The notes under the pieces are model-generated. The model did not search any database, was not told where the DNA came from, and saw only the letters and a program-made list of their open reading frames with translations. The translations under genes and the position numbers were made by a program. This document shows, in pieces, positions 1 to 8,680 of a stretch of 33,810 bases of DNA (positions are counted from its first letter, which is position 1; each line of letters starts with the position of its first letter). The DNA is from Lingula anatina (taxonomy: Eukaryota > Brachiopoda > Lingulata > Lingulida > Lingulidae): the NCBI RefSeq assembly GCF_001039355.2, contig NW_019775509.1, positions 308,120 to 341,929 on the forward strand, given 5' to 3'.

Positions 1-1727
1 AAAAAAAAAAAAAAAAAAAAAAATCAAAATGTGTTTCATTAAAAATAAAGAAACAAAATGAAACAAGGCCCTTGTGAGTGTAACTCCTCTTCTTAAATTA
101 AAGCAACTCCAAACAAAATAAAGGAAGTGTTTTCAACAAAAAGATCTGAATTAATAATCTTACATTTCACCAGTTCAGATTCTACACTTGAGAAAGAGAG
201 AGAAAATGTATAAAAAAATACTTGATTAGTGTGAATGTTTAATATGTCAAAATTAAGATATCACAGAAACACCAAGACCTTTCAAATCTAAAAAAATAAA
301 TATATTTTAGTTGAAACTCAGCATAAATAATAAAGCATGTAGAACATATTACAATCAATCTATCAAATATCATAATGTTCTCTATTTAAGCACATAGTAC
401 TATGGATGAAAAATGTATACTACATGTATATAATTATATAATTCAGCATGGTTGAAAGAGTTTTAACTGTTGGGCTTTGTAGTTGTGAAAGACCATTTAC
501 TGCACAAAACCAAGTATTTCTAATTTATTTTCTACAATGCCTATAGCATCATGTTTTGATTTTGGTGAATTCCACCTGAGAAAGCAGACCACAGTTGAAG
601 GCCATTTCAATGACACTATGAGAAAAGACCTAGACAGAGCTTTGTCAAGGTCACTATAAGAAATGACCTTGAGAGAGCTCGGTCAAAGTCACTGTGAGAA
701 ATGCCAGTCCTTCTACAAAAAACTGCCTATAACATGTAAAAAGTCACTGTGAAAAATTACCTAGAAAGAGCTTCTCTGTCAAAGTCTCAATGAAATGTGG
801 GTCATTTTACATGAAACTGTCTCAAGGGAACACAAAAGTTACACTTCTAACAATCTGTGGATTACTTCAGTCAAGTTGAATATGATACTTATGGGTATAA
901 CTTCTTTGAAAGAATGATCAGATGGGAAGAAAAAATGCCAGTGAACGGACCAACATCATACTCAAATTATTAAGCCTGAATGGTGATTTGCTATAAATAC
1001 CTGCTACCAGCATAATGTGAGAGGTATATATCTCGCTTCGATTTGGTAAAAAGAAAAAGGAACTGTAGAACACGATGTGCTGCATTGCATTTTTTTTTCA
1101 AAGCTGTTACCCAAAGCTGAACCAATTCATCATTTAGTTCGCTTCTAATTTTGGAATAAAAAGGATTGTACCTTCATTTCAACGCTTTTACCAAATCAAA
1201 GAGATAATATCAAGATATCATTAAATGCTCCAGTAAAGAATTTCATCAGCTGCGTTATATATTTAGTTACTATAGCAGTTTCTTCAAAACATTTGCCAAG
1301 TTCAGAGATACTTAGTCTTGTACTTATCGGTACACTCTCAAAACTTCAATATAACAATAAATTATAAGGTGAACAGGAAGTACAATACATTGTAAGGGAG
1401 GAAGGGGTTTTAACCATAGAAATAACTGGGGAGAGGGATAACTCTTAGCTCCCCTACTTCTGGGATTATGCTTAATGCATTTTAACATTTGATACCTCAA
1501 TTTTTTAGCTCCAGCCCTTCACAGATACAAAAAAAAAAAAAAAAGAGAAAAACTTGGAAAGCAAGTACCTCTGGTCTCAGCTTGGTCTGAAGAAATTAAT
1601 ATAGTAACTTAGCAATATGTGCCTGCCTTAAATAAAAAATAAAAGTAAGCAAAAGGAAAGGTTTGCTATAAAACAATAAATTATATTGGTTGAAATACCA
1701 GCCCCCTAGCCCATGTGAGGACCTTAC
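1..1727. other. partial myosin intron, no exon found
   Basis: This left-edge stretch lies downstream of the last myosin exon seen, so it is intron in the gene's minus-strand sense. It opens with a 23-base A run and is AT-rich throughout. I searched the minus strand for the next expected myosin residues (Ser-Arg-Val-Val after the Glu-Lys of the microexon) and did not find them, so that exon should be beyond position 1. The only organised content is a degenerate tandem repeat at about 610-800. An A run at 1,530-1,544 is unremarkable. Confidence 0.6.
608..800. repeat. degenerate tandem repeat, about 45-bp unit
   Basis: Four imperfect copies of a unit resembling 'gtcactatgagaaaagacct' followed by 'gagagagctnngtcaa' run head to tail. 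The clearest are near 612, 650, 694 and 744. Copies share the 'gtcact-tgagaaa-gacct' core but differ by many substitutions, and the third is interrupted by extra sequence. It has no coding potential. It looks like an old minisatellite inside the intron. Confidence 0.5.
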
Positions 1728-1741
1728 CTTTTCATGAAGGT
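1728..1741 (-). CDS. Myo1b: candidate alternative 14-nt myosin microexon (YLHEK)
   Basis: On the minus strand this 14-nt segment is preceded by TTTGCAG and followed by GTAAGG, so both splice sites are canonical. Joined to the single T left by the exon at 4,636-4,699 it reads Tyr-Leu-His-Glu-Lys and ends in phase 0. That is the same length, phase and protein position as the microexon at 2,874-2,887, which gives Tyr-Leu-Leu-Glu-Lys. The two are 10/14 identical. Including both would add 28 nt and shift the frame, so they could only be used alternatively. Three TGC triplets lie in the 22 nt before the acceptor, the kind of context known for SRRM3/4-type neural microexons. Expression is not shown. 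It could be a non-functional duplicate. Confidence 0.5.
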
Positions 1742-2873
1742 CTGCAAAGGGTAGCAAATGCAATAGTTCAAAAAATTGGCGATTATAGTGTCACTGTTTT
1801 TCCTACCACCCTGTGGGTCTTGGGTCTACCCCACATCTTCTAGATGGTGTGTTATACATAACAAAGAGGGTGATAATCAGGGTGGTGCAGGGGTGCAAAC
1901 AGTACAATACAAACACTGGCAAAATATTCAAGAGTTTTTCATCAAAATTTTGCAAGAAAATGAATGGAATGTTGGATAATTAAATATAAATGACACAATT
2001 GAAGTTAATGTAGATGTTGTTCTTGAACTTTCATATTTTTTAAGTGAATCTAATAATGTTTACAAAATGGCCTTATTTCTGATTTCACTTCAGAAGAACA
2101 CTGATGGTGTTAAATTGGATGACCAAATATTTGCTAATGCTATACAAATCTATAACAAAAGAATACTTAACTGTCTTATAATTTCTAAAAAAAAAAGATG
2201 TTTTTGATGTACTGCATTAAAAAGCAACAGGAAAGTACAATTCAAATTTAAGAGTCATAAATTTGGAAGAAAAACTCTTGAACAGCTCTTGCCATAAAGC
2301 AAAACAACACTTCACATTGATGATAATTATGTAAAGATGCTTCTTAATCTATATCATAACAACCTTCAAAGCTCGTTGGAGTTGGAAATAAAATTAATTC
2401 TATATACTCAAGGAGGAAAAATAGGTCATCCTAGCCTCTGAACCTTCAAGAAGCGACTGTTGTTAATTTTTTTTCTGGTTTCTGGAATAACCAAGCTTTG
2501 CTTAAAGCTTATGCATGGCATGCGTTTTATTGTTTTAATTCACAGATAAATATATTTATGGTATTTGCAGCATATAGCAATGTTCAAATAAATTAATGTA
2601 TAGATATTCCCAAATAAGGCAACACACAGCAATACCCAAATATAGTAATAAGCAAAATTCTTTTAAGCATAAAAATAAGCATATCCAATTAGGGCAAAGA
2701 AGCACTGCTGCTATACCCATATTTGGCATATGTTAAATCAGATTTTACCATATATGGTAAATATTAAATCTGTTTTGACTTTACATGGTGAATGTTATTC
2801 CTGGGTTGACCATATAAGGTGAATGTTATACTCGGTGAACAAACTCTACAGGGAAATTGTTATACATTCTTAC
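1742..2873. other. intron between the two microexons
   Basis: This is AT-rich sequence without a credible exon. A short plus-strand open frame at 1,776-1,979 has no family resemblance and lies antisense to the gene. On the minus strand a GCATG (RBFOX-type) motif sits near 2,517-2,523, between the two microexons. A weak family of near-repeats ('cccaaatatag', 'agcaatac') occupies 2,570-2,720, and the palindromic repeats at 2,745-2,835 border the microexon. Confidence 0.5.
2738..2835. repeat. short imperfect repeats beside microexon
   Basis: Three related segments of about 30-35 bp follow each other: 'ttaccatatatggtaaatatta', 'tttacatggtgaatgttatt' and 'gaccatataaggtgaatgttat'. The first is nearly self-complementary. 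A similar stretch ('ggatcaccatatagggtgatt') occurs at 5,740-5,760 in another intron of the same gene. They begin about 40 nt past the donor site of the 14-nt microexon, so they sit in its downstream intron. Confidence 0.45.
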
Positions 2874-2887
2874 CTTTTCAAGTAAAT
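2874..2887 (-). CDS. Myo1b: myosin-I motor domain, 14-nt microexon (YLLEK)
   Basis: The minus-strand reading is a 14-nt exon preceded by a strong pyrimidine tract and CAG (TTTTCATTCCATCCAG) and followed by GTAAGA. The exon at 4,636-4,699 ends with one spare T. Joined to this exon's first two bases it gives Tyr, then Leu-Leu-Glu-Lys, ending in phase 0 (residues 186-190). The order N-YLLEK-SRVV is nearly invariant in class I myosins just after switch I. The fit of phase, sequence and splice sites therefore makes this exon secure despite its size. The following exon lies off the left edge. Confidence 0.9.
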
Positions 2888-3304
2888 CTGGATGGAATGA
2901 AAAAAGGAAAACAAAATATTAGTTGTTAGTATCCTAACAAACTACATTACATTATCTTCCAAATAAATAACCCACTACAACTAATTACATGTAAATAATC
3001 GATAGACATGTTCAGGGCAGTAAATCACAGGTAAAAAAGGTTCCAAAACAAACTTAGGTGGTATCAGAACTGCCAAGAACATGATTATCAACATAAAAAA
3101 ATGCTGCAAAATGTTGTAATCCATTTTTTCCAAGTCTACAGATACTAGGCCTGCCATATCCATTCAATTTGTCTGCAATTTTTTTTCGATAACATGCCAA
3201 GTAATGGAAATCAGGAAATGTCTCATTTTTATAAACAGTGTGGTTTTGTATAAGCAGCAGGGTTATACTGAATCTACAACTTATATCAATGTTAATAACT
3301 TCTA

Positions 3305-3352
3305 ATTTTTATTTATTTATTTATTTATTGATTGATTGATAAATAAATGAAT
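3305..3352. repeat. TTTA/TTGA microsatellite with foldback
   Basis: Runs of ATTT followed by GATT and then AAATAAATGA form a simple-sequence tract. Its left part (tttatttattta) can pair with its right part (taaataaat). Confidence 0.75.
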
Positions 3353-4261
3353 CATTTCATTTTAATGAAGAAAGAAATAATAATAATATACAAGCTTCAT
3401 TCTATACAGCAGCCAACACATTTCCTCAATCTACGAGTGGGAAACACAACGGAAGCTATGTTTTTTTTTTCTTTTTCATTTTTATTTTATTTGTGATAAC
3501 CAGATTAATTATAAACAATTGTTTCTCAAGTTTATATAACAGTGCATGCATAACTCAGAGAGTACATATTTTATAATAGATTCTGACAGAAAGAAAGAAA
3601 GCCATACCATTACACCATGGCGATATATCATGACCCTAGTGATACTGCTACTGACAGCATCTACATTAGAGGCTTAATACTCTGCATGGTGCGAGAATAA
3701 GTGCTTTAAATGTGTAAAATAATCAAAATATTTTTGTTAAATAACAGAAAAAGATAAAAGACAAACCAAACGGTCTGCTTGCAGGCAGTAATCTGGAGAA
3801 ATGTAGTTTTGGCCTTTCTAGTTTTTATAGTGCTCAAATAAAATGTGAAGAGTCTATGGCAAACTGGTAAATAAAACTTGGAATAAAATGGCATACAACT
3901 TAAAGAAAAGCAGCAAATAAAAAATTTAAAGATTGATGTCTCAAAAAAATGTAAGTACAAATTAAAACTGCATCTCAAAGTGATAATAATCTGCGCACAA
4001 TAAAAACTAAAGTAGAATAAATTGGTGTCTTGTGTAAATGCATATTTAACTCCATGCGCTGACATGCAAAATGAACTGTGCTCTGTGCAGTGATGTTAGT
4101 AAAACTTTCAAATTCTATAATTCAAATATTAAACTGAATTTATAATGGTGTCAGGCAAAGTCAGTACACTTCGCGAACATATCAATAACAAACAAAGTTT
4201 TGCTTGGCATGCTTGTGTATCACTAGATTACAAACTATTACAAAGACTTTCTTCACATAAA

Positions 4262-4499
4262 ACTTTAGTCAGAAAATTGGTCTAAAATTTTAGACTAAAA
4301 CTTAAGTCAACTTTGACCCAAGACAATTCAGAAGTAATCCAGATAAATGACAATTTTCACCTGCTTTATAATAACAAAATCATGGGTAATATCTTATACT
4401 GATATTACTGTATTTAAGTTGTCTCATGGGTTTTTCTTGAAGTAATGTTATTTAAAACCATTTTGGTCTAACAGTTAAGACCAATTTTCAGGCTAAAGT
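4262..4499. mobile_element. foldback MITE, ACTTTAG...CTAAAGT termini
   Basis: The left end reads ACTTTAGTCAGAAAATTGGT and then a TCTAAAATTTTAGAC palindrome. The reverse complement of the right end reads ACTTTAGCCTGAAAATTGGT and then a similar palindrome. The inverted ends therefore match over about 40 bp with few differences. The 238-bp interior is AT-rich and non-coding. Related pieces occur at 14,149-14,166 (GGTCTAAA-AA-TTTAGACC) and 15,505-15,545 (GGACTAAAGTCC), suggesting a dispersed family. A target-site duplication is not clear. The element ends about 140 bp short of the myosin exon at 4,636. Confidence 0.6.
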
Positions 4500-4635
4500 C
4501 CTTTTGTGAAAATCAGCCTCTTTGCAGGTGACAATCTCAGTCTTCCATGCAAGAGAATATGATCACACAATCTCACTGAAACTGAACTGTATTCCACAAA
4601 TACTAGAGCTGCACATAGTATGTCATAGTACTTAC

Positions 4636-4699
4636 AATTTGTGATCAAGCCTCCAATGGGGTCCCCTTTGTAATCAAATTCTATGTCCATATATTTGCC
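4636..4699 (-). CDS. Myo1b: myosin-I motor domain exon (after switch I)
   Basis: The exon is preceded by CCTAG and followed by GTAAGT on the minus strand. It is 64 nt, starts in phase 0 and leaves one T. It encodes GKYMDIEFDYKGDPIGG and a further LITN, residues 165-185. This is the strand and loop directly behind switch I (GKYMDIEFDFKG in vertebrate Myo1b). The start joins the Phe at the end of the previous exon to give the family sequence SSRFGKYMD. An open frame running on past the donor (to 4,493) is intron read-through. Confidence 0.95.
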
Positions 4700-5040
4700 C
4701 TAGGTAATATAAATATTAAATGGGATTAGAAGACATTACAGATAAATTCTATTGTTTATCAAATACCATTGTGTTAGAGGAGACAGAAAGACCAAAAGCA
4801 TTGTGTTGTCTCTCTGGTGGTGTCTTGGGTGTAAATCTTGTGTAAAAAAATTATAAGTAATCCTTTACAAGTTTTATTCCTTAATATTTCCTTTTACAAT
4901 TAGAATCTAGAACATATCATATCATATCATATCATTAAAAATCAGATTTTTATTATGAGGAATATTTTCTTAACATCTTCTTTTGGTAAATATTCATATG
5001 ATAGCCATATGAAAGCTCTACGGTGTAGAGATCCACTTAC
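4700..5040. other. myosin intron with ATATC microsatellite
   Basis: This is a short AT-rich intron of 341 bp. Its only feature is four tandem ATATC units at 4,914-4,936. Confidence 0.8.
4914..4936. repeat. (ATATC)4 microsatellite
   Basis: Four exact ATATC units are followed by a partial ATT. Confidence 0.9.
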
Positions 5041-5087
5041 AAATCTTGAAGAATTGTCATTCTTGTTTGTCTTGGCATTTCCAAATG
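5041..5087 (-). CDS. Myo1b: myosin-I motor domain exon (switch I)
   Basis: The minus-strand exon is 47 nt, preceded by TATTTTCAG and followed by GTAAGT. The last G of the previous exon plus the first CA here gives Ala149, followed by FGNAKTNKNDNSSRF (150-164). NDNSSR (158-163) is the switch I loop that closes over nucleotide phosphate and magnesium. Ser161, Ser162 and Arg163 are all present, so the active site looks intact. Frames overlapping this exon on the plus strand are antisense shadows. Confidence 0.95.
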
Positions 5088-5895
5088 CTGAAAATAGAAA
5101 TTTGTGTTCAAAGGTGTGGCAACAGTCTTTAATCAATTTTGAAAACATGTACTGAACGTACTAAATGGTAGAAAGCTTTCACTCACTATCGTTCACTTAC
5201 GCTCACTTACACAAGTAACCTTTCACTCTCACGATCGATCCCAGATTCATATGTCTAAAACTTCACATAAGTGTGTGCGCCAGAAACCAAGTCAACCACA
5301 AGGATAAATCAACGTAACGCTGCTTTATTAAACAACTGACCCCGATTTATAACAAGAACGATCTTTTATACCAGTTTTCTTTATCATGACGATCTAAGGT
5401 GAATTTTCTGCTGCAGGATGATGTCCAATCAGCGCACCAAAAGTTAATGAAGTCTATTTACGTAATTAGGTCATCGGGAGCGTCTCTTGATCTACGGACG
5501 CTCCCGACAAACAGCACATTATTAAACCTAAGAGTTACTTTTAATGATAAAAGTAGTAAAACTATTTCTAAAATACCTTTGTTCATTGAGTTATAACTCA
5601 AATTTCTGTTTATAAAAATTATACAGAAAAGTCAGATTTTTCTTTGCTATGAGATGAGATAAATATTCTCATCTTTGTAAAACTCAAACAAATTTTGTCC
5701 CAACGTATTTACAAATTTTCTGCATTTGATGTAAAATTGGATCACCATATAGGGTGATTACCATTATACTGAATTTCAAGCCTGCTTGGTAAGTGCAAAT
5801 TATATTACATATTATAAAACTGCCACTGTGGGAAATGTCACAACCAAGCAATGCAATTCAAGTGTCACAACTAACACAATCAAACTCCGCCATAC
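5088..5895. other. myosin intron carrying a solo LTR-like element
   Basis: This intron of about 0.8 kb contains the LTR-like unit at 5,272-5,509 and otherwise AT-rich sequence. Just left of the LTR (5,170-5,232) is a run of related 'ttcactcactatcgttcacttacgctcactta' phrases, a small degenerate tandem repeat or remnant of the element's interior. Confidence 0.55.
5272..5509 (-). mobile_element. solo LTR-like element (LTR retrotransposon)
   Basis: Read on the minus strand the unit starts TGTCGGGAGCG and ends GCGCACACA, so it has the TGT...ACA ends of an LTR. Within it a TATAAAAG box (5,363-5,370) is followed about 35 bp later by AATAAA (5,324-5,329), the order expected of a U3-R-U5 promoter and polyadenylation signal. 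A perfect 11-bp hairpin (TCGGGAGCGTC with 12-nt loop, 5,474-5,507) lies at its start. Flanking 5-mers (ataag and aacag) match only in part, so a duplication is not proved. No gag or pol is present. The family cannot be named, though a Ty3-like LTR is plausible. Confidence 0.5.
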
Positions 5896-6000
5896 CTTCT
5901 AGAACTGGGTTTGACTGTAGAAGCTGTTCCTTTACTTTGTCTATGTCTTGTCCCTTGCCTGACACTGCAGCCACATACTGCATAATCACCTTGCTGGCCT
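5896..6000 (-). CDS. Myo1b: myosin-I motor domain exon (after P-loop)
   Basis: The 105-nt exon is preceded by TACATTCAG and followed by GTATGG on the minus strand. Its first AG completes Glu114 and it leaves a G for the next Ala. It encodes ASKVIMQYVAAVSGKG, then a short charged stretch and KVKEQLLQSNPVLE, residues 115-148. This covers the helix after the P-loop and the short loop 1 region. The motif KVKEQLLQSNPVLEAFGNAKT across the next junction is characteristic of the Myo1a/b group as I recall it, which is the main reason for the subclass call. Confidence 0.95.
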
Positions 6001-6219
6001 CTGAATGTAGAAATATATAGAAACCTAAGTTTCAAAATAACCTCTGACCAACATCTAACCTTGACGAATCTACGGAACCATCAGAATTGAATTAAAAAAG
6101 GCAGAATTCCACTTTTCCGCAGAAAAAGCTCATTCTGATCCTTGGCAAGATTTCTCAAAATTAAATTTTTTTTTCTTTTTTTTATAAATCAAAAAGAAAG
6201 AAAGAAGACAAAGCATCAC

Positions 6220-6314
6220 CTGTCTTTCCAGCCCCACTCTCTCCAGATATTATGATACACTGATCCAGGTTTTTATCCCTCATGGACCTATACGCGTCGT
6301 CTGCTATGGCGTAA
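6220..6314 (-). CDS. Myo1b: myosin-I motor domain exon (P-loop)
   Basis: The 95-nt exon is preceded by TTTACGTAG and followed by GTGATG. The first T completes Val82 and the final G starts Glu114. It encodes [19 protein letters not shown], then [12 protein letters not shown] (to residue 113). GESGAGKT (106-113) is the invariant myosin P-loop that binds ATP phosphate, with Lys112 and Thr113 present. The donor is GTGATG rather than GTRAGT, so it is weaker than the others, but phase and protein sequence leave little doubt. Confidence 0.95.
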
Positions 6315-6873
6315 CTACGTAAATAAAGATAAACTGATATATACGTATATGTGAATGTACAGCATCAATAAAAAGATACTTCAAGATTATCACTATTAAA
6401 ACAGCTAATTGTTTTGTGTACCTGAATTATATTAGAAAATAATTATCAAAACTTGTCTCAGTAAAGCTACAGAAATGACGAGGCATGGAGCCAAAACAGA
6501 GTGCACTTTACTACAACTTTCATAATAAAAACATAAATGATAAGTTCAATTAAGCAATCAATTGCCTTAAGTTAAATATATTAGCAAAGTATATCCAAAG
6601 GTGTAGACTACATTTTTGTGTTTTAGATTATTAAGTTTACTGTATATAGTCAAACACAAGCCATTTGAAGAGAAACTCATTACCAAGCAAATAATTTACA
6701 ACAACAGCACCAAAATGAACCTAGCAATTATGAAACTGTTAGGTTGAAAATACTCTCTGCATCATAAAATTGTTTGAAGTAGTGACAGTTACATAGAAGT
6801 CTTCTTGTCGATTGGTATTCATATCTTAAATTGACCCAGTTGTGAACTCGACTGTAGAAGTCTCTCTACTCAC
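6315..6873. other. myosin intron, no further features
   Basis: This is AT-rich intron sequence with no repeat, hairpin or convincing open frame that I can see. Confidence 0.7.
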
Positions 6874-6989
6874 ACATGTGGCGGGAGTTCGTATATGTTT
6901 CTACTCTTGTATTCAAATATGACATCATCTGTGTACAGCGGGAGTTTTCTGTATGGGTTCACTGACACGACTACTGTCCCGATGTAGGT
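6874..6989 (-). CDS. Myo1b: myosin-I motor domain exon (N-terminal strand)
   Basis: The 116-nt exon starts in phase 0 after TGTTTCAG and ends after GT of Val82, followed by the donor GTGAGT. It encodes [19 protein letters not shown], then a [12 protein letters not shown] segment and IYELPPH (44-81). TYIG-VVSVNPY and ELPPH are hallmark N-terminal motor motifs in class I myosins. The open frame continues into both flanking introns. The ATG that would begin that frame lies in intron and is not a start. Confidence 0.95.
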
Positions 6990-8404
6990 CTGAAACAGTG
7001 CAAAGGCATATTTAGAAGATAAAGATGCTGAAAATTTAAAATGTTTAGTGTGTGAAAGTGTTGAAAACATTCACAGTGATAAAAGCAAACTGTCTTACAT
7101 CGAGGATAAAATAAAGCATGATGGGATAGTCTGATGGTGACCATAGCCTTGACCTTTAAATGTTAGAATGAAAATAGAAATAAATGACATCAAGTTAAAC
7201 TATCAAAGATTTGCTTTCAGTTTAGTCTAGAAACTGACCAGTTTAAAATATCATCACTATAAGTAACATTACTACACAGATCAATTCTCATCAAGGCACC
7301 AAGCAATATTTGCCTGTTAACAGACACATCACTGTATAAACTGGAGAAAGGGAATCAATCATAACTCTTCATATGTAGCTAAATTAAATCATCTTCAAGT
7401 TAGTTCTATATCCTCGCCTCAGCCTTACAAAATGTAGGCTTTTGTGGGGCTGAAACTGATACGTCATGCCCAGCTTTCACATTAAATGTCAAAAACATCA
7501 TCGATTTCAACACTGCTGCACTTTTACTCTGGTTTTCAATAATGTAATGGAAATAACACTGTGATCCCTTTCATAATATTGGGGAAAAAAAGAGGAAAAA
7601 AATACCCCAAGATGTGAGTATCGTGATAATAACAGCAGAGGCTTCAGGCAGACTAGATTACTGAGGATGAGATCCAGCTGACTGGTTGCCATAGCAACAC
7701 AAAGTAACACATGGTTACAATGATGCACCTGAGTCCTGTTAAAAGTCATGTATGGTTTACCAGTATCATATATACCTAAGTATGTAATGACTGACAGTTG
7801 TTGCCTTGGCTTCTCTGCATCTTAGTTGAAGCAATTAAGTAGCAACCAATTTTTCTATTATTATATAAGAATTTAAATTGGTGCAAATCCATTTTTCTCC
7901 ATATTTTTCTCTACTCAAAACCCAAAAGCATTTATTTTCTGCTAAATATCTTAAAAATAAGTCTATACTTAAATATTTTTCTCAAAAATGGCATCACAAT
8001 AGGAAATTTTAGAGATTTCAGCTTATTTCCATTAGATATCTAAACAGTGAAGAGGAGGGGGGGGGCAATCTTTTCCAGAATGCAGGTACTGAAAAAGGTA
8101 AACAACGATTTTTTTACTGGGTGAGTTTTCAGGGACTTATTGTGCTGTTATTATAATTTTTTCTTATAAAAAACTTTTTTAGTCAAACATCTCTATTCTC
8201 CATTTACATTTTACTAATATATTTTTTATACTAAAATATTTGGGATATTTACTAAAAAATTAGAATATTTTCTTTCAAAGTGTCCCAAAATGAGTTTCAA
8301 TATAATCCCCCCCCCCATTTTTTTTCAGCCAAGGTTATAACATAATGAACCTTGAGTCCAAAATCCAGCAAAAATCCTTGATATTTTAATACTTAAATAC
8401 TTAC
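6990..8404. other. myosin intron with an RFX-type X-box
   Basis: This intron of about 1.4 kb lies between the start-codon exon and the second coding exon. It contains a perfect X-box-like site (7,685-7,698), G and C homopolymer runs (near 8,048-8,056 and 8,308-8,316) and AT-rich filler. The minus-strand open frame at 7,507-7,749 covers the X-box and has no protein resemblance. Confidence 0.6.
7685..7698. promoter_or_regulatory. RFX X-box-like motif in intron
   Basis: GTTGCCATAGCAAC matches the RFX dimer consensus (GTNRCC, 0-3 nt spacer, RGYAAC) at every fixed position. It lies in the first coding intron, about 0.85 kb past the start codon. RFX factors regulate ciliary and sensory genes in animals. 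The motif match is direct, but activity here is an inference. Confidence 0.5.
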
Positions 8405-8533
8405 ATAAATCTGCTCATGGTGAAACCTCTTTTTCAAGTTTTCTATAAATCCCTCTTCTTCTATTGGTTCTAGCAGCACAGCATCGCTGACACCTATATT
8501 ATTTTCAAATAATTCCAGCTTGTGCAACGCCAT
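8405..8533 (-). CDS. Myo1b: myosin-I start-codon exon
   Basis: The coding part of this exon is 129 nt and gives 43 residues, beginning MALHKLELFENN and ending KKRFHHEQIY, followed by donor GTAAGT. The core VSDAVLLEP...FIENLKKRF is the standard start of a class I motor domain (GVGDMVLLEP...NLKKRF in Myo1b). The ATG has a good context (AACAAGATGG). An in-frame TGA lies 12 nt upstream in the same exon, so this is the first possible start in this frame. A short overlapping upstream ATG (CCATGAGAAG) is out of frame. Confidence 0.93.
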
Positions 8534-8680
8534 CTTGTTTTCTTCTCATGGAATGTACACCAATCACAACTGCTCTTGTTGAAATCCCGTCACCTCATGT
8601 TTGATCCTGTAATTGCATGGATTTCATGTATTAAAATAATAATACGTTTATATCTAAATCTTATAGCAGGTGCATATGAT
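8534..8680 (-). other. probable 5' UTR part of start-codon exon
   Basis: Upstream of the ATG the best acceptor is TTTCTCTCTTAG, placing the exon start at 8,680. A weaker alternative is the ACAG about 90 nt closer to the ATG. The interval has several short upstream ATGs, all out of frame or quickly stopped. The exact boundary cannot be decided from sequence alone. Confidence 0.4.

Larger units (their letters stand above)
2888..4635. other. myosin intron before microexon
   Basis: This intron holds an AT microsatellite (3,305-3,350) and a MITE-like foldback (4,262-4,499). The rest is AT-rich sequence. The longest minus-strand frame here (3,706-4,065) is rich in Phe and Cys, has no splice support and does not resemble the missing part of the myosin, so I treat it as chance. 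Confidence 0.55.

Noticed and set aside
1569-1586. 18-nt segment with CAG before and GTACTT after on the minus strand
   Set aside because: It would insert TKLRPE between YLLEK and the expected SRVV, which does not fit the myosin family, and the donor is weak.
5793-6020. 75-codon plus-strand open frame
   Set aside because: It is antisense to the myosin exon at 5,896-6,000, whose protein match and splice sites are clear.
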